The notes beneath the pieces are model-generated. The model was not told the DNA's origin and did no database searches. It worked only from the letters and a program-made list of their open reading frames with translations. Shown piece by piece: positions 52,671 through 63,186 of a stretch of 64,000 nt of DNA (its first letter is position 1; every line of letters begins with the position of its first letter). The translations under genes were made by a program, and so were the position numbers. The stretch is from Haemaphysalis longicornis (taxonomy: Eukaryota; Arthropoda; Arachnida; Ixodida; Ixodidae): contig CM023450.1 in the NCBI GenBank assembly GCA_013339765.2, positions 190,172,688 through 190,236,687 on the forward strand, read 5' to 3'.

Positions 52671-53066
52671 GGACAGGCGACAAGGTGACTCATTAGCAAA
52701 TCATTAGGCGACGGACCAAAATACGCCCCGAAGCTCGCGAGCGCCCCCCGGCGAAACACGCGGAGCGAAGCTAGCACTGCTAAAAAGCCCAACTGCAGGA
52801 AAGGAAAAGAAGAAGTTACGACGGCGCACTTCGCGAATATCCATGTTTTTCCCTTTCACAATATAAATTACGTCTCAAGGATGTCGTCGCCTTTTTCGTA
52901 TCTCCCTCATTATATCGTTTGTTTTTTTATTTTTAATTTTTTCTTTCAATTCTCATCCGTTCTTTTTTTCCGTCTGCTCGTCGCCCCGTTTTATGTAACG
53001 TATGTAGGAGGCTTAAGTAAAGCCTGACGTTTCTGTGCAAGAAATGTTTTCCGTTTTCGTCTCAGA

Positions 53067-53144
53067 TCTCTCTCGTCTCTCTCTCTCTCTTCCTCCTCTC
53101 TCTCTCTCGTCTCTCTCCTCGCTCTCTCTCTCCTCTCTCTCTCT
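53067..53144 (+). repeat. CT-rich microsatellite
   Basis: An impure (CT)n tract with TCGT and CCTC interruptions over about 78 bases. Confidence 0.9.
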
Positions 53145-55109
53145 TGAGCTGCATGCCTGGAGACAAGAAGATGCGCGAGGAGTTGGAGCCGCAGACTCCT
53201 CATTATTGGAAGCAAGGTATCTTCTTCGGCGCGCCCGCTCTTTTACAGTACAATGCTCCCACTCGGGATGGCGCTTTCCTTTTGTTTAACCTCCTTCGCT
53301 TCGATACGACCGTCGCTCTGAGCTACAAGGACGCATTGAGGATTGTTTTATACATGTTTGAGATTATTACCGCTTCACTAGAAAAAAAAAAGCGTTGCAG
53401 GAAGAGAGATAACGAAGCAGTGACTCTGATTATTAAGACACAAATGCAAAAAAGAAGCAAAAAGCATAAACGTGGCCCTCTTTGGGTCATTTTGTGGTGG
53501 AGTTTTTGAGAGGTCAGCCTAAGTGATGACGAAGGGCGGCGAGTAGGGAGCTAGGCGTATCGGAAGAGGGGGAAGGGAGGAGCGAAAGGCAATCTCGATA
53601 TTACGGACGCGCGAAGACGTCCGGCGTTCTTTTCTTTATTAAGCTCCTTCTCTGCTCATTCAGGCATTGAAAGTTACCCTTCCTCTTAATTATCGCAGCG
53701 ATGCGGATTTTTTTGTTCTTTTTCATCCTAAGCTACACGCTCGCACGCTGTCCAACGCCTCTTCGGTTTCCTTTGCTCCTCCTCCTCTCTCTCTCTATCG
53801 GCTACGAACGAAGGTTTTTGGGACATCCTTCGCAACTAATGAACCTTAATGAGAAACACGAACAATCGCGTACTTCCTCGCCGTTGACTTAAATGAATGT
53901 TTTTCCTGGCCGTATTTTTTTTTCCTTGTCTTTTTTGTTTTTTCGCCAGTAAAGACGACAGAGTCGAGTCTTGTGGAACCTCGTGCTTTTGGTGCGTGGT
54001 TGTGAAGGGCTGAAAAAAGCAGGCGACTACGCGACGGCGTGTGCGGACGTGTCAAGGCCTTCCCGAGCGCGGCATATATGCGTTCCTGGCCGGCCCTAAT
54101 CTATTGCCTCGCTAACGAAAATGCCGACGAGGGAAGAATGACGGTTTGAGAGGACGTGGATGAAAAAAGCCGATGGCTGGAAGAGACTACCGCTTGGCAG
54201 ATTTACGGCAGCTAATAATGAAGTTATGACGCCGCCAAGTCACGACGTCTCTGACGGCTCATTCTCAGGAGAAGGCTAAAAGCCCGCGGGACGGAGGAGA
54301 GAAAAAAAAAAAAGAAAGCGTGAGGAAAAACATAGGACGCCCAGACGGTACGTATTTATTATTAAGAAACTGGCGTGAAATTAAGCCCTCGCTAGACACG
54401 GTCGATAAACAAGGATAACCGTCCGACAGGCGCGTTTCATGCGTTCCCGAGTGACGGGAAAATTAAGTGCGGCTGACGCCTAGAAAGAAACTACTGAAAG
54501 AAGGTGCAGTCACAACGAAGCAAGCAGGATATAAATTAGCCTTAAATGGATTTCACTAAATGGACCCTAGAGAAAGAAGACAAAAACATTAATCAAAATT
54601 TAAACAAATTACAAATCATGTAGCACGACGTGTTGTTGAGCACTGCGTTCGCCTATACCCGAGAAGCCTCTTGAAGTGCGAGTTGGTTTTTTACGCGACG
54701 TACCAACTACATAAGGAGTTGTTATATAAGGGTTCATGCGCATCAAGCAAGATTCGTCAAAGCTACCCAGTGCCATTGAAGCACTGCAAAAGTCAAGGAC
54801 TCGTAGTTTTCCGTGCAGATTATTTCCGCAGAGGCAAAAAAGGTGGCACAGCTCGCACTAGTGGTATAAGGCTGGAGAAACAGCAGCGCTGTTGGCCCGT
54901 CTTCCTTGGTCAGAGACCCGGCTGTTGCACCCCACATGGATTACCGAACCTGCCGCTTAAAGTTCTCCATGACTGGCAGGCCCGGATCGTCTTCTCCGCA
55001 GCCATTCACATTTCCCCCAAAGTGGACCGCGTTAGCACGCGCTGGAACCCGCAGGAACCGGCTTTGCGAACTGGCCGTCTCTAGGCGCGAACTCGGGTCT
55101 GTGCGCCCA

Positions 55110-55339
55110 CTTCAGTCACGAACGCACGTGAATGCCGAGGAGAACAGAACGCGAGAGATCACGCCACGAACGACTGGCAGTGTCTCGAAGTCAAGCTGGC
55201 CGACGCCGGTCGCTCCTCACGACTTCAGTCACGAACGCGCACGTGAACTGCCGAGGAGAACAGCACGCGAGAGGTACGCCACGAACGCTTGACTGTTCTC
55301 GAAGGTCAAGCTGGCCGACGCCGGTCGCTCTGCTCACGA
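55110..55339 (+). repeat. Tandem duplication of about 115 bp
   Basis: Unit 1 (55110-55222) and unit 2 (55223-55339) both begin CTTCAGTCACGAACGC and end AAGCTGGCCGACGCCGGTCG plus CTC..CACGA. They differ by small indels and a few substitutions. Open frames run through both units but in different phases. Confidence 0.85.
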
Positions 55340-56198
55340 GGCATCCGCTCACGTCTGTTCGTATTTTTCTTGATATCTTTTCTCTGGTAACGCTGAACAG
55401 CGGAACTAAAAGTTTAGCAGCAGAGAAAGAGAGAGAACCTGAGAAACCTGTCGCCGATGGTATTCAACATTTATTCCGCGCTTAATCTTAGCGGATCTAC
55501 CCATGGTTCACGTATGTGTACTTCGCTAAAACAAGTTGACCGCATAGGCGATGATTTCCCCTTATTCCCCTTGAGAGACGTGCTCAGCGGGATAATGATT
55601 GGCCGCCCATGGTAAAGACAATTTTGAGACATCAGTCCTGATCATAACTCTGAAAGAAGGTGACCAAAGTTCCTCGTTTTCCCAACACAGCCAGCTGATG
55701 TGGGCGTTTCACAGCGACCGAGATAAGCATTCGCGGTATGCATGCTCAGCAGTATGCGGCTTTTTTTCTGCCCTTTCTCTTGCTCTCTGTTTATCGCCCT
55801 CCGTACCCTTCCCTTAATTTGATCTAAGCAACCTTGCGCTGCGTCCGTCTAAAGAACCATCCTGTTGCTTTCGCCTGCTCGTGGAATAATTGTTCACGGA
55901 ACGTAACGAAAATGCAATTTAATGGAATGAAATAATTCACCTAAAGCAAAGTCAGACTATTGAAGTAAGCTAAGCGAGACAGGAAACTACGAAATTAAAA
56001 GGTATCGCGACAAATTTAACCCGTACTTCCCGTGGGCGCACTTTTGTCTCATTTCTGGCATCCTTGCATGTATTATTCACTTCGCGTTTATCCAAGTGTC
56101 TATGCTATTGTTTGTCTAATTATTGATCTAATTTCCTGGACCACTTCAAGACTGCCCAGTTGCACACATTACTAAATAACTTTTGTAGAAACACGTAA

Positions 56199-56236
56199 TC
56201 ATCATCGCTGCACAGATTCATCATCGCTGCACAGAT
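56199..56236 (+). repeat. Perfect 19-bp tandem duplication
   Basis: TCATCATCGCTGCACAGAT occurs at 56199-56217 and immediately again at 56218-56236. Confidence 0.9.
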
Positions 56237-57138
56237 TAGACTATCATCATCGGTGCTCGTCTTCAAGAGCGCATAGGCGTTTCCAAGACAGCACAGCCAA
56301 GCGACGCATGGCGTTATCTAGGGGCATGTTTGAAGCTATGTACACGTGCACGTGGCCCTCAATTTTGATCGCTCTGAACCGCTTGGTGTAGTAGTTCCGC
56401 TCCTGCGAAGCAAACATCCTAACCCGAATTCAAATTCAGTTACCGTTTTTTTTTTTCTTTTTTAAGGTTTGTCATATTTAAATATTAGCATTTGCTATCA
56501 CGCATATAATATTTTTATGACATCTATATGCATTATAAATGGGATATCGGGTATTTTATTTGCCTCTTGGTCAGTTTCAGCTACTGCTTCTTCTACGTTT
56601 TTGCGGGTTTTCCCATTTTAGGTCGGTTTCGGCTATTTCTGTTGAATATTTTCCTACACCATGGTTTTCAACCATTGCAGGTCCATTTTGGCTGTTATTT
56701 ATTTCAGTTCGGGTGGTTTTGTATGCTTTAGGTACTTTTATGCTGTGATATAGCCACCATAAGAAAGCTCAGGTGGCGGCTGGCTGTACTGACTAGGAAA
56801 CGCATATACGCTCTTCATGACGGTGGCACTAGCTCGAGCTGCTTCGTCTTGCTCATATCGCCATCTTGTAAATGGAACATCTCTACGTCACCGGGAGGTC
56901 ACATCCCTCGGTCTCTCCTTGTTTTACAACTATTTTATTCATAATCCCATTACTAGAACCCGCTTCTGTTGATATAGTGTACTGGGGAGCACATTGCGCC
57001 AGGGTTCGGCAACGAGCTACGACTTCTAGATTGGTTTTCTCGCCTCGTTCTTGACGGTTTTTTTGTTACATTTCGTTCCTTCTAGCTCACCATCCACCTA
57101 CAAGGTCACGAAAAGCACCCGCACTCTTTATTTGTCTT

Positions 57139-57159
57139 CTCTGAAAGAGATGAAGAAGA
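57139..57159. repeat. Probable left target-site duplication of LINE D
   Basis: CTCTGAAAGAGATGAAGAAG (plus A) resembles CTCTGAAAGCGATGAAGCAG (plus A) at 63166-63186, 19 of 21 identical. Both sit at the expected ends of LINE D. Confidence 0.55.
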
Positions 57160-57538
57160 CGACGATTGCTGACCAGCTGTTGCGCGCCTGAGCTCCAGTT
57201 TTCTTATTATCTTTTTCCTCCCGTTTTCTACACACCTTTTTCTGTTATTATTCACTTTTCTTCTTTAATCCAAATTAGTTTTTCGTCTTCTCTCAGTTAG
57301 CGGCCCATTTCCTGCCAATCCCCCTGAGTGGGTACGAGCCATTTTTTTTCTGGACCAACAACAACACAACAAATTTTCCGCCACGCGTTTTCCTCGTCCT
57401 TTCTGCCAAGATTTCCGCAAGAAGTGCCGGCCTCCTCACGGAGGTATAGGTCCTTATGCGTCGCATGGGATTTCATCTGAGTCCCAACACGTTTGGAGAA
57501 GCTCCCGGAAATCAAGCGAGATCAGCGGTGGTTGCGGT

Positions 57539-59015
57539 ATGGCTGTTGCCTTGGCTGCAGCGGGAAGCGGTACAACAGGAGAAAAGAGCTCCGAAGCAGC
57601 ATCGGTGGAACCACCATGTAAGCGACCCAATCAAGGCGACGTCGATGACTCCACTGTCGGTGCTCCGTCTTGTGAACAAGTTACAGCTACTCAAGAAGGA
57701 GATAATACTACGGAGATGGCTGACATGGATCAGGAGGGATTCAAGGTCGTGAGTCGCCGCAAGCGGAGAACTGTTGGCATCCCGTATTTTTGCCTCCGAG
57801 TGAAAAGGGCAAAGATTTGAGGCTGGAGAACCCAATCGCAATTTTTTCTGCGATCTCGTCTTTGCTCGGCAAAGCAGCAAACCATGGTCGGTTCGCTCAA
57901 GGCGCCTTACTACTCGACGTGGCTACAGAGGAAGATGTGGACATACTTTTGTAATGCAACCGGCTGGGTGGTGTTGATTTATGTGCCCGACTGCCGTATT
58001 CTATGTGCAGAACACATGCATCATCCGAGGCGTCCCCAAGTGGCCCACACAAGGAAAGATCCTGACCTACCTCAAGCCGCGGGGGTTTACCCACGCCAGG
58101 CGCGTTGTGCGGCGAGATCCTTGTTCACCAGACAAGTGGCAAGCTGTTCCGACCGACGCGGTTGTGCTTGACGTTTCCGCCGAACTCCGAACGCCCGGAG
58201 AAGATCAATTTGGGCTTTACAAGGCACGTCGTCACCGACTACACGGAGTCACCTCCAGGCTGTTTCAAGTGTCAACGCTACGGACATGCCGCGAAATCCT
58301 GCAGAGGTGAGGAGCGCGCTGCAAGCGTCGCAGAGGCCCACATGACTTTATGAATTGCAAGAGAAACATTACCTGTGCAAATTGTGGTGGTGATAACCCA
58401 GCCAGCTACAGTGTATGCCCGTCTCGCGTGAGCGCGTTACATCAAAGGAAGGCGTTCCTTTCTGGGCCTGAGTCTACACCACAAGCTCCAAAGTCATCTG
58501 ATGGACAGCACGTCTCAGCATTGCCATCTTTGGAATCCGACAATGTGAAGGACAGTGCACACAGTTCACCATGCTCATCGACACCTGAGCTGCCAGGTCC
58601 TTCAAACGCGACTGAGTCCGCACAAGAGCCATTACAAATAAAGCAGCGTCCAAGAGAAATACACTGCCCAGCGGCACCTGAGTTGCCACTTCCTCCAAAC
58701 GCGACTGCATCCGCAAAAGAGCCACCTCGGCATTTACAAGCAAAGCAGCGTAAAGGAGAACTATACTCTCGAGTCCTGAAAGAGCGTCATACTCAACGCA
58801 ATCAAAAAGAGGAGCAACCGAATACGTACAAATATAGGGGACAAGTCTCGACTACAGATGAGCAAATCAAGGCGATGTTGATGCAGCTCATAGCTGCCCT
58901 GCGTTTGTTATTGGTCGGCGTCAAAACAGCAGTTGCGCAGACAGCTGTACAAATCCTGGATGCTGTGGAGCCCTTTTTGGCCTCGTTCAACCAACAACCA
59001 GCACAATGGCCCTGA
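57539..59015 (+). pseudogene. LINE D ORF1 (zinc-knuckle protein)
   Basis: ORF1 begins MAVALAAAGSGTTGEKSSEA (57539) and contains DQEGFKVVSRRKRRTVGIP, typical of R1/I-group ORF1 proteins. The frame then shifts several times between 57800 and 58350. A knuckle CFKCQRYGHAAKSC is encoded at 58261-58302, followed by NCKRNITCANCGG and SYSVCPSR in the frame that opens at 58350 and runs to 59015. The C-terminal part is rich in Pro, Ser and Ala, with repeated PELPxPxNATxSAxEP units (twice, near residues 80 and 110), and ends in a hydrophobic segment. The stop overlaps the ORF2 start by 10 bases. Confidence 0.82.
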
Positions 59016-59660
59016 TGTCGCAACGACCGACCCTGCAGGAAAGAATTCGTCAGTCCTTCATTCTCCAATGGAATGCTCGAGGTCTGCAAGGTCTCCTGAA
59101 AGATTTCAACCAAAGGGTGTTGAATTATCACTTTCCTATTATTGTGATCTGTGAGCCAAATATCACGTCATTTCGTCTAGCTGGATATGAACAATTTTTG
59201 TCGTATGCGAGTGGAAGTTTCAGCAAAGGGTTAGTCTGCATTCGCCGTGACTTAACCTATACTAGGCACCAAGTTCCGGCCCACAACAGCAATGTATATA
59301 TTGTTGTCACCAACACATTTTCACTGATAGCTAGATATGTGTCACCCCGCGCACGGTTCGATGGTAACCACTTAGACATGATTATTGACGACTGCCCTGT
59401 ACCTCACATCATTGTAGGTGACTTCAATGCGCACCATGAGATCTGGGGAAGCATCGTGAACACCACAAGAGGGCGACGTCTCGCGAACTTTATCCAGACT
59501 CATGATTTGGACATTCTGAATGATGGTTCGCCGACATTTTTCCAGGGCGCAACTTACAGCAGCTGCCTAGACCTCGCACTTATATCTAGACGCCTTGTCC
59601 AAAGCCGCGTGGTGCGCTGATGTTGACTCCTACGAAAGTGACCACGTGCCCACATATGTT
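59006..59660 (+). pseudogene. LINE D ORF2 endonuclease domain
   Basis: ORF2 opens with an ATG at 59006, overlapping the ORF1 stop, an arrangement used for reinitiation in related LINEs. Motifs of the apurinic-type endonuclease are SFILQWNARGLQGLLKDFN, VICEPN (catalytic Glu), VGDFNAHHEIWGSIVN and SSCLDLALIS. A frameshift at about 59600 moves the last motif YESDHVPTYVQF to the next frame. All main catalytic residues are still present, making this the best preserved endonuclease in the window. It would nick the target DNA for reverse transcription. Confidence 0.87.
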
Positions 59661-60120
59661 CAGTTCACTTGGTACCAAGGTTCACAAAGTACACGGGTAC
59701 AACGTTTTACTGACTGGCAGGCCTTTCGGTCTTCTGTTGAATTGTCGTGTAATAGCTTGGATTCAGGGACTGATTTTGAACTGAGCATTGTCCAGGCAAC
59801 CAATGATGCATCACGCAGTTCCGCATGCTCCTCTCAAGGTAATCCAGGGGACGCTTTGTACTAAATGCTTCAGGCTGTTAGACGTCGTGCTAAAAGGAGG
59901 TACAGACGGGCAAAAGCTGTCTCTGACCTCAGAGCGTCTTGCAGAGCCCAGAAACTTGTGCAGCGTTATTTAGAGAAGCTTGGCCGACAGCGCTGGAGAT
60001 CGTTCTGCTCCAGATTAGACCCACGGAAACCACTTTCTATACTCGGTGACAGCTTAGAACGGCACCGGAAGTTGCCGCTGAGCCTTATCACCGTAGCCGG
60101 ATGTTTCTCCGCGCGGCGCA
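59661..60120 (+). pseudogene. LINE D ORF2 linker before the RT
   Basis: Frames after the endonuclease carry QRFTDWQAFRSSVE and, in a shifted frame, RRRAKRRYRRAK and CRAQKLVQRYLEKLGRQRWRSFCSRLD, the basic linker of this LINE type. The segment ends MFLRAAQ-like at about 60120, where foreign sequence begins. Stops are frequent. Confidence 0.7.
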
Positions 60121-60415
60121 AGTAGGGCGTTACTGGGAATATTTTGAACATGGCGTGAGCCGTTCCCGTGATTTTTTGGACTTAATATGCTTATAAACGA
60201 CTCCAGTGACCGACAAACAAACTGCGTGTGAGACAAGGCAGACGATATCACGCATTCATAGCAAACCCTTTCAAAACGCGCGCGCACTGACTTCACGGGT
60301 CCGGCGCTTTGGCGGAGTGATACACTACATTTGGTGGTGTCGTTCTTGAGTTGTAACCGAGTATAGGATATCGGGCATTCGTTCGTTCGTGCATTGCCGT
60401 CTACACCCACTCAGC
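60121..60415 (+). repeat. Dispersed repeat, copy 2, inserted in LINE D
   Basis: Between the linker and the RT segment beginning HPFRALAVYQ, the LINE reading is broken by about 300 bases. Positions 60190-60330 match the repeat at 30170-30305. The edges of the insertion are estimated from where LINE protein similarity stops and resumes; no duplication was identified. Confidence 0.65.
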
Positions 60416-61873
60416 AGCATCCATTTCGAGCTCTGGCCGTATACCAGAACCGCATGGACACAGATGTTGCCGAAGGACTTCTGCATTCAAGTGGCAAGGG
60501 ACAATGCTGCAGGCATGGCTCCATTACATCGCTGTGCTCCTCCAACTGCGGATAGCCGCCTAGACGTGCCCTTTATGCTCCACGAGCTCATCGTAGTGCT
60601 CTCTGCTTCAGCTCCTTCTACAGCTCCTGGGCCTGATGGAATAACGTACTGTGCACTTTGTCATCTCGGCACGCAAGGAAACAAAGCTCTGTTGGACCTC
60701 TACAACTTCTATTGCTGTTCTGGGTCTGGCCCAAGCCACTGGAAAAGACGTCTTTTAGTGGCTGTCCTGAACCATCAAGTCTCCACGAGACATTTCGTCC
60801 TACAGGCCAGTGGCATTGGCTAGCTGTGTAAGCAAAGTGATGGAGCGTATGGTCCTCGCTCGTCTGGAATGGTTTCTGGAGAAGCGTGGCTTGTACCCAG
60901 ACGCCATGACAGGCTTTCGCAAAGGACGTTCCTGAATAGACAGTATTATTGACCTTGTCACTACCTTCGAGATTGAGAAACACCGCCATCGTCTTACAGC
61001 TGCCGTGCTCATGGACATTAAGGGAGCATTTGATAATGTCTCCCATGATGCCATTCTGGATGCCCTTGAGTTCGTTGGTATTGGAGAACGGTTGCATCAG
61101 TGGATAGCGAGCTATCTCCGCGGACGGATGATTTTTATGTTCACACTTGATGGAGTGACATCCGATCACCCCGTCACGCGCGGCGTGCCACAAGGAGGAG
61201 TCCTCAGCCCTACGCTATTTACCCTGGCTCTCATGGGAATCACTAAAGTGCTTCCTAAAACAGTGTCAGTATCTGCTGTGCGGATGATATATGCATTTGG
61301 ACATCAGGTGTAACACGACTTCACGTGCAAGCACGGCTTCAGAAAGCAGTATCTGCCACTTTGACGTACCTACGCCACCAGGGACTTGAAATTTCAACGT
61401 CAAAAAGTGCAACATTGGCATTTACCCGAAAACCCATGATATGCTACCCGGTAAAGATCGAAGGAGCTGTTATTCCATGTGTCACGCATCACAAATTTCT
61501 CGGCGTGACAATTGATCGAGATCTGTCATGGTCAAAACATGTCTCGGCACTAACAAGGAAATTACAATGTTTCACCCACGTCCTTCAACACATGGCAGGG
61601 AAATAATGGGGCCCATCGGTTTCATCACTGTTGCGCCTTTACCAGGCGCTCTTTATTGGCTATTTGCAATACAGTGCCCCTATACTGTGTAACCTTCGGC
61701 GATCGTCACTACGCGTGCTTCAAAGTGCACAGGCACAAGCCCTACGAATCTGTTTGGGGTTGGCCCTCAATCAACATCGCAGAAGCGCGAGTCTCGTTCA
61801 AGTCTACCTCACACAAGAACCTCTTCGTGCGCACCACCTACATGCGACAAGACATGCGTGTCATCCACTGTAG
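60416..61873 (+). pseudogene. LINE D reverse transcriptase
   Basis: The RT runs over several frames: TAPGPDGITYCALCHLGT (about 60616-60670), MERMVLARLEWFLEKRGLYP and GFRKGRS followed by a stop, then AVLMDIKGAFDNVSHDAILD (motif A with Asp) and VTRGVPQGGVLSPTLFT. The catalytic box survives only in a shifted frame as CADDICIW (about 61280-61303), with Cys for the usual Tyr. The thumb follows (SATLAFTRKP, HHKFLGVTIDRDLSWSKHV). The copy is therefore inactive although both Asp residues of the box are still encoded. Confidence 0.87.
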
Positions 61874-62069
61874 AGTGTTTTCAGGGACCGGCCGAATTCA
61901 AACTACTCTCGAAGTAGTTCGGCGCAGCAAAATTTCATGTCCTTCCGATTTGCAGTCGCCAAAATATCAGAAGTGCCTCTATGGGTTGTACCTGATCTAC
62001 AGGTGCGGTTGTCGATTCCTGGAATCGGTAAAAAAACCCACATGGCGTCTTCGGTCTTAAGACAACTTA

Positions 62070-62856
62070 TAAGAGTGCTCACAGGACGTCGTCTACCGCA
62101 GCAGAACTGGTCGGTTTACGCGAAGCGCCCCGCACCATTTCTTGTGAAAGGCCATGGATTATCTTTTGTGACTGCAAACCAGCGCTGCAGGTACTAAGGT
62201 ACCCAATGAAGCGAGGCGCGTATGATCAGCTGACCACTGATGTCGCTATCATGTTTAAAGAGTTGAATGAAAAGGGCCTCACGGTGTTGCTTCAGTGGAT
62301 ACCAAGTCACTGTGGCATCGCTGGAAATGAGTTGGCGGATGCAGAAGCACAGCAGGCACACCACAATGGAACTCTCCTGTCTATACCGATCACAAGGCAG
62401 GATGCTAACGCGATACTCTACCGAGCACGTAAACAAGCTGCAGCCTTGCATTCGTCGGACCCGCAGAATCGACATGAAAGCCTTCACAAGGTCGATCCAG
62501 AGCGCAAGTTCTGGCTCAGTCATGCTCTTCCTCTTCGCCGAAGTCAAGAGACATTGCTACACAGGCTGCGTCTTGGAGTAGCATTGACTCGGAAGTATCT
62601 TCACACAATCGGACGAGCGGACAGCCCGGACTGGCTTCTATGCGGTTGTCCTTAGACTATCGAACATTTGCTTAGTGCTTGTCCAAAGTACTCTAGTGAG
62701 CGAAAGAACTTTGAGACAGCATTACTACGCTTGGACACTCGCCCTCTGTCCGAACAAAAGATTTTGGGCACGTGGGCTGACAACAGGAAGCAAAGTCTAG
62801 CCTTTAAAGCCCTGCTTACATTTCTTGGTGACTCCTTTCTGGATTCTCGTCTCTAG
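62070..62856 (+). pseudogene. LINE D RNase H and C-terminal tail
   Basis: The middle of RNase H reads SSTAAELVGLREA and WIIFCDCKPALQVLR (62085-62195), and the end has LLQWIPSHCGIAGNELADAE (about 62290-62346). The first block with the catalytic YTDGS-type motif is missing; the RT tail joins directly to SSTAAEL near 62085, so a deletion is likely. The tail has SDPQNRHESLHKVDPERKFW, RADSPDWLLCGC, a stop at 62653-62655, and HLLSACPKYSSERKNF to 62856. LINE J (34385-35205) is a second, shorter copy of this part. Confidence 0.87.
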
Positions 62857-63165
62857 GTTGCGACAAAATTTAACAGACTGCGAAATAAATTCTCAGTAGT
62901 TTTTTTTCTTTTTTACATGGACGATAGTCATGTGCTGAAAACTGAACAGTAGTCATCTGATTCAGTTGTATGTGATGCGTTTATTGGTTTTACTGCTTGT
63001 ACACAGTTCATTTGTCGCTTTCATTGTCATTCCCATACCTCCCATATTCACTCCTTTCTCTTTCTGTCCCCAGTACCCTCCCCCCTGAGGGAAGCAGCAG
63101 GACCAAGATCTATTTTTTCAGGCCGACCTCTTCTCCTTTTCAATAAACATTTACTCTCTCTCCCT
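62857..63165 (+). other. LINE D 3' UTR
   Basis: It contains GAGGGAAGCAGCAGGACC and GGCCGACCTCTTCTCC, an AATAAA within TTTTCAATAAACATTT (about 63137-63152), and ends in a CTCTCT tract. LINE J shares the same features in reverse orientation. Confidence 0.75.
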
Positions 63166-63186
63166 CTCTGAAAGCGATGAAGCAGA
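63166..63186. repeat. Probable right target-site duplication of LINE D
   Basis: Partner of 57139-57159, 19 of 21 identical. Confidence 0.55.

Larger units (their letters stand above)
52175..57138. other. Spacer with simple repeats, no gene recognised
   Basis: Frames of 99-137 codons (52327-52626, 53144-53509, 54671-55084, 54906-55292, all plus) have no recognised motif and several overlap each other in different frames. The stretch holds a hairpin, a CT-rich microsatellite, a 115-bp tandem duplication and a 19-bp one (all listed). 57050-57290 is pyrimidine-rich. Host exons cannot be excluded by eye. Confidence 0.45.
57160..63165 (+). mobile_element. LINE D: I-clade LINE, near full length, broken
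   Basis: The element has a 5' UTR (to 57538), an ORF1 with zinc knuckle, ORF2 with endonuclease, RT and RNase H, and a 3' UTR ending TTTTCAATAAACATTTACTC and a CTCTCT tail near 63165. Domain order with C-terminal RNase H places it in the I/R1 group, but it is a different family from LINEs A, B and E: its ORF1, endonuclease (ICEPN, GDFNAHHEIWGS) and 3' end differ. A dispersed repeat splits it at about 60121-60415. Borders rest on an imperfect 21-bp duplication and are approximate. Confidence 0.83.

Noticed and set aside
53144..53509. 121-codon plus-strand frame with many charged residues
   Set aside because: It starts inside the CT microsatellite edge, has no recognised motif, and its Lys-rich end is what AT-rich DNA gives by chance.
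54671..55292. Two overlapping plus-strand frames of 128-137 codons
   Set aside because: They overlap in different phases and run into a tandem duplication that changes phase, so no protein is supported.
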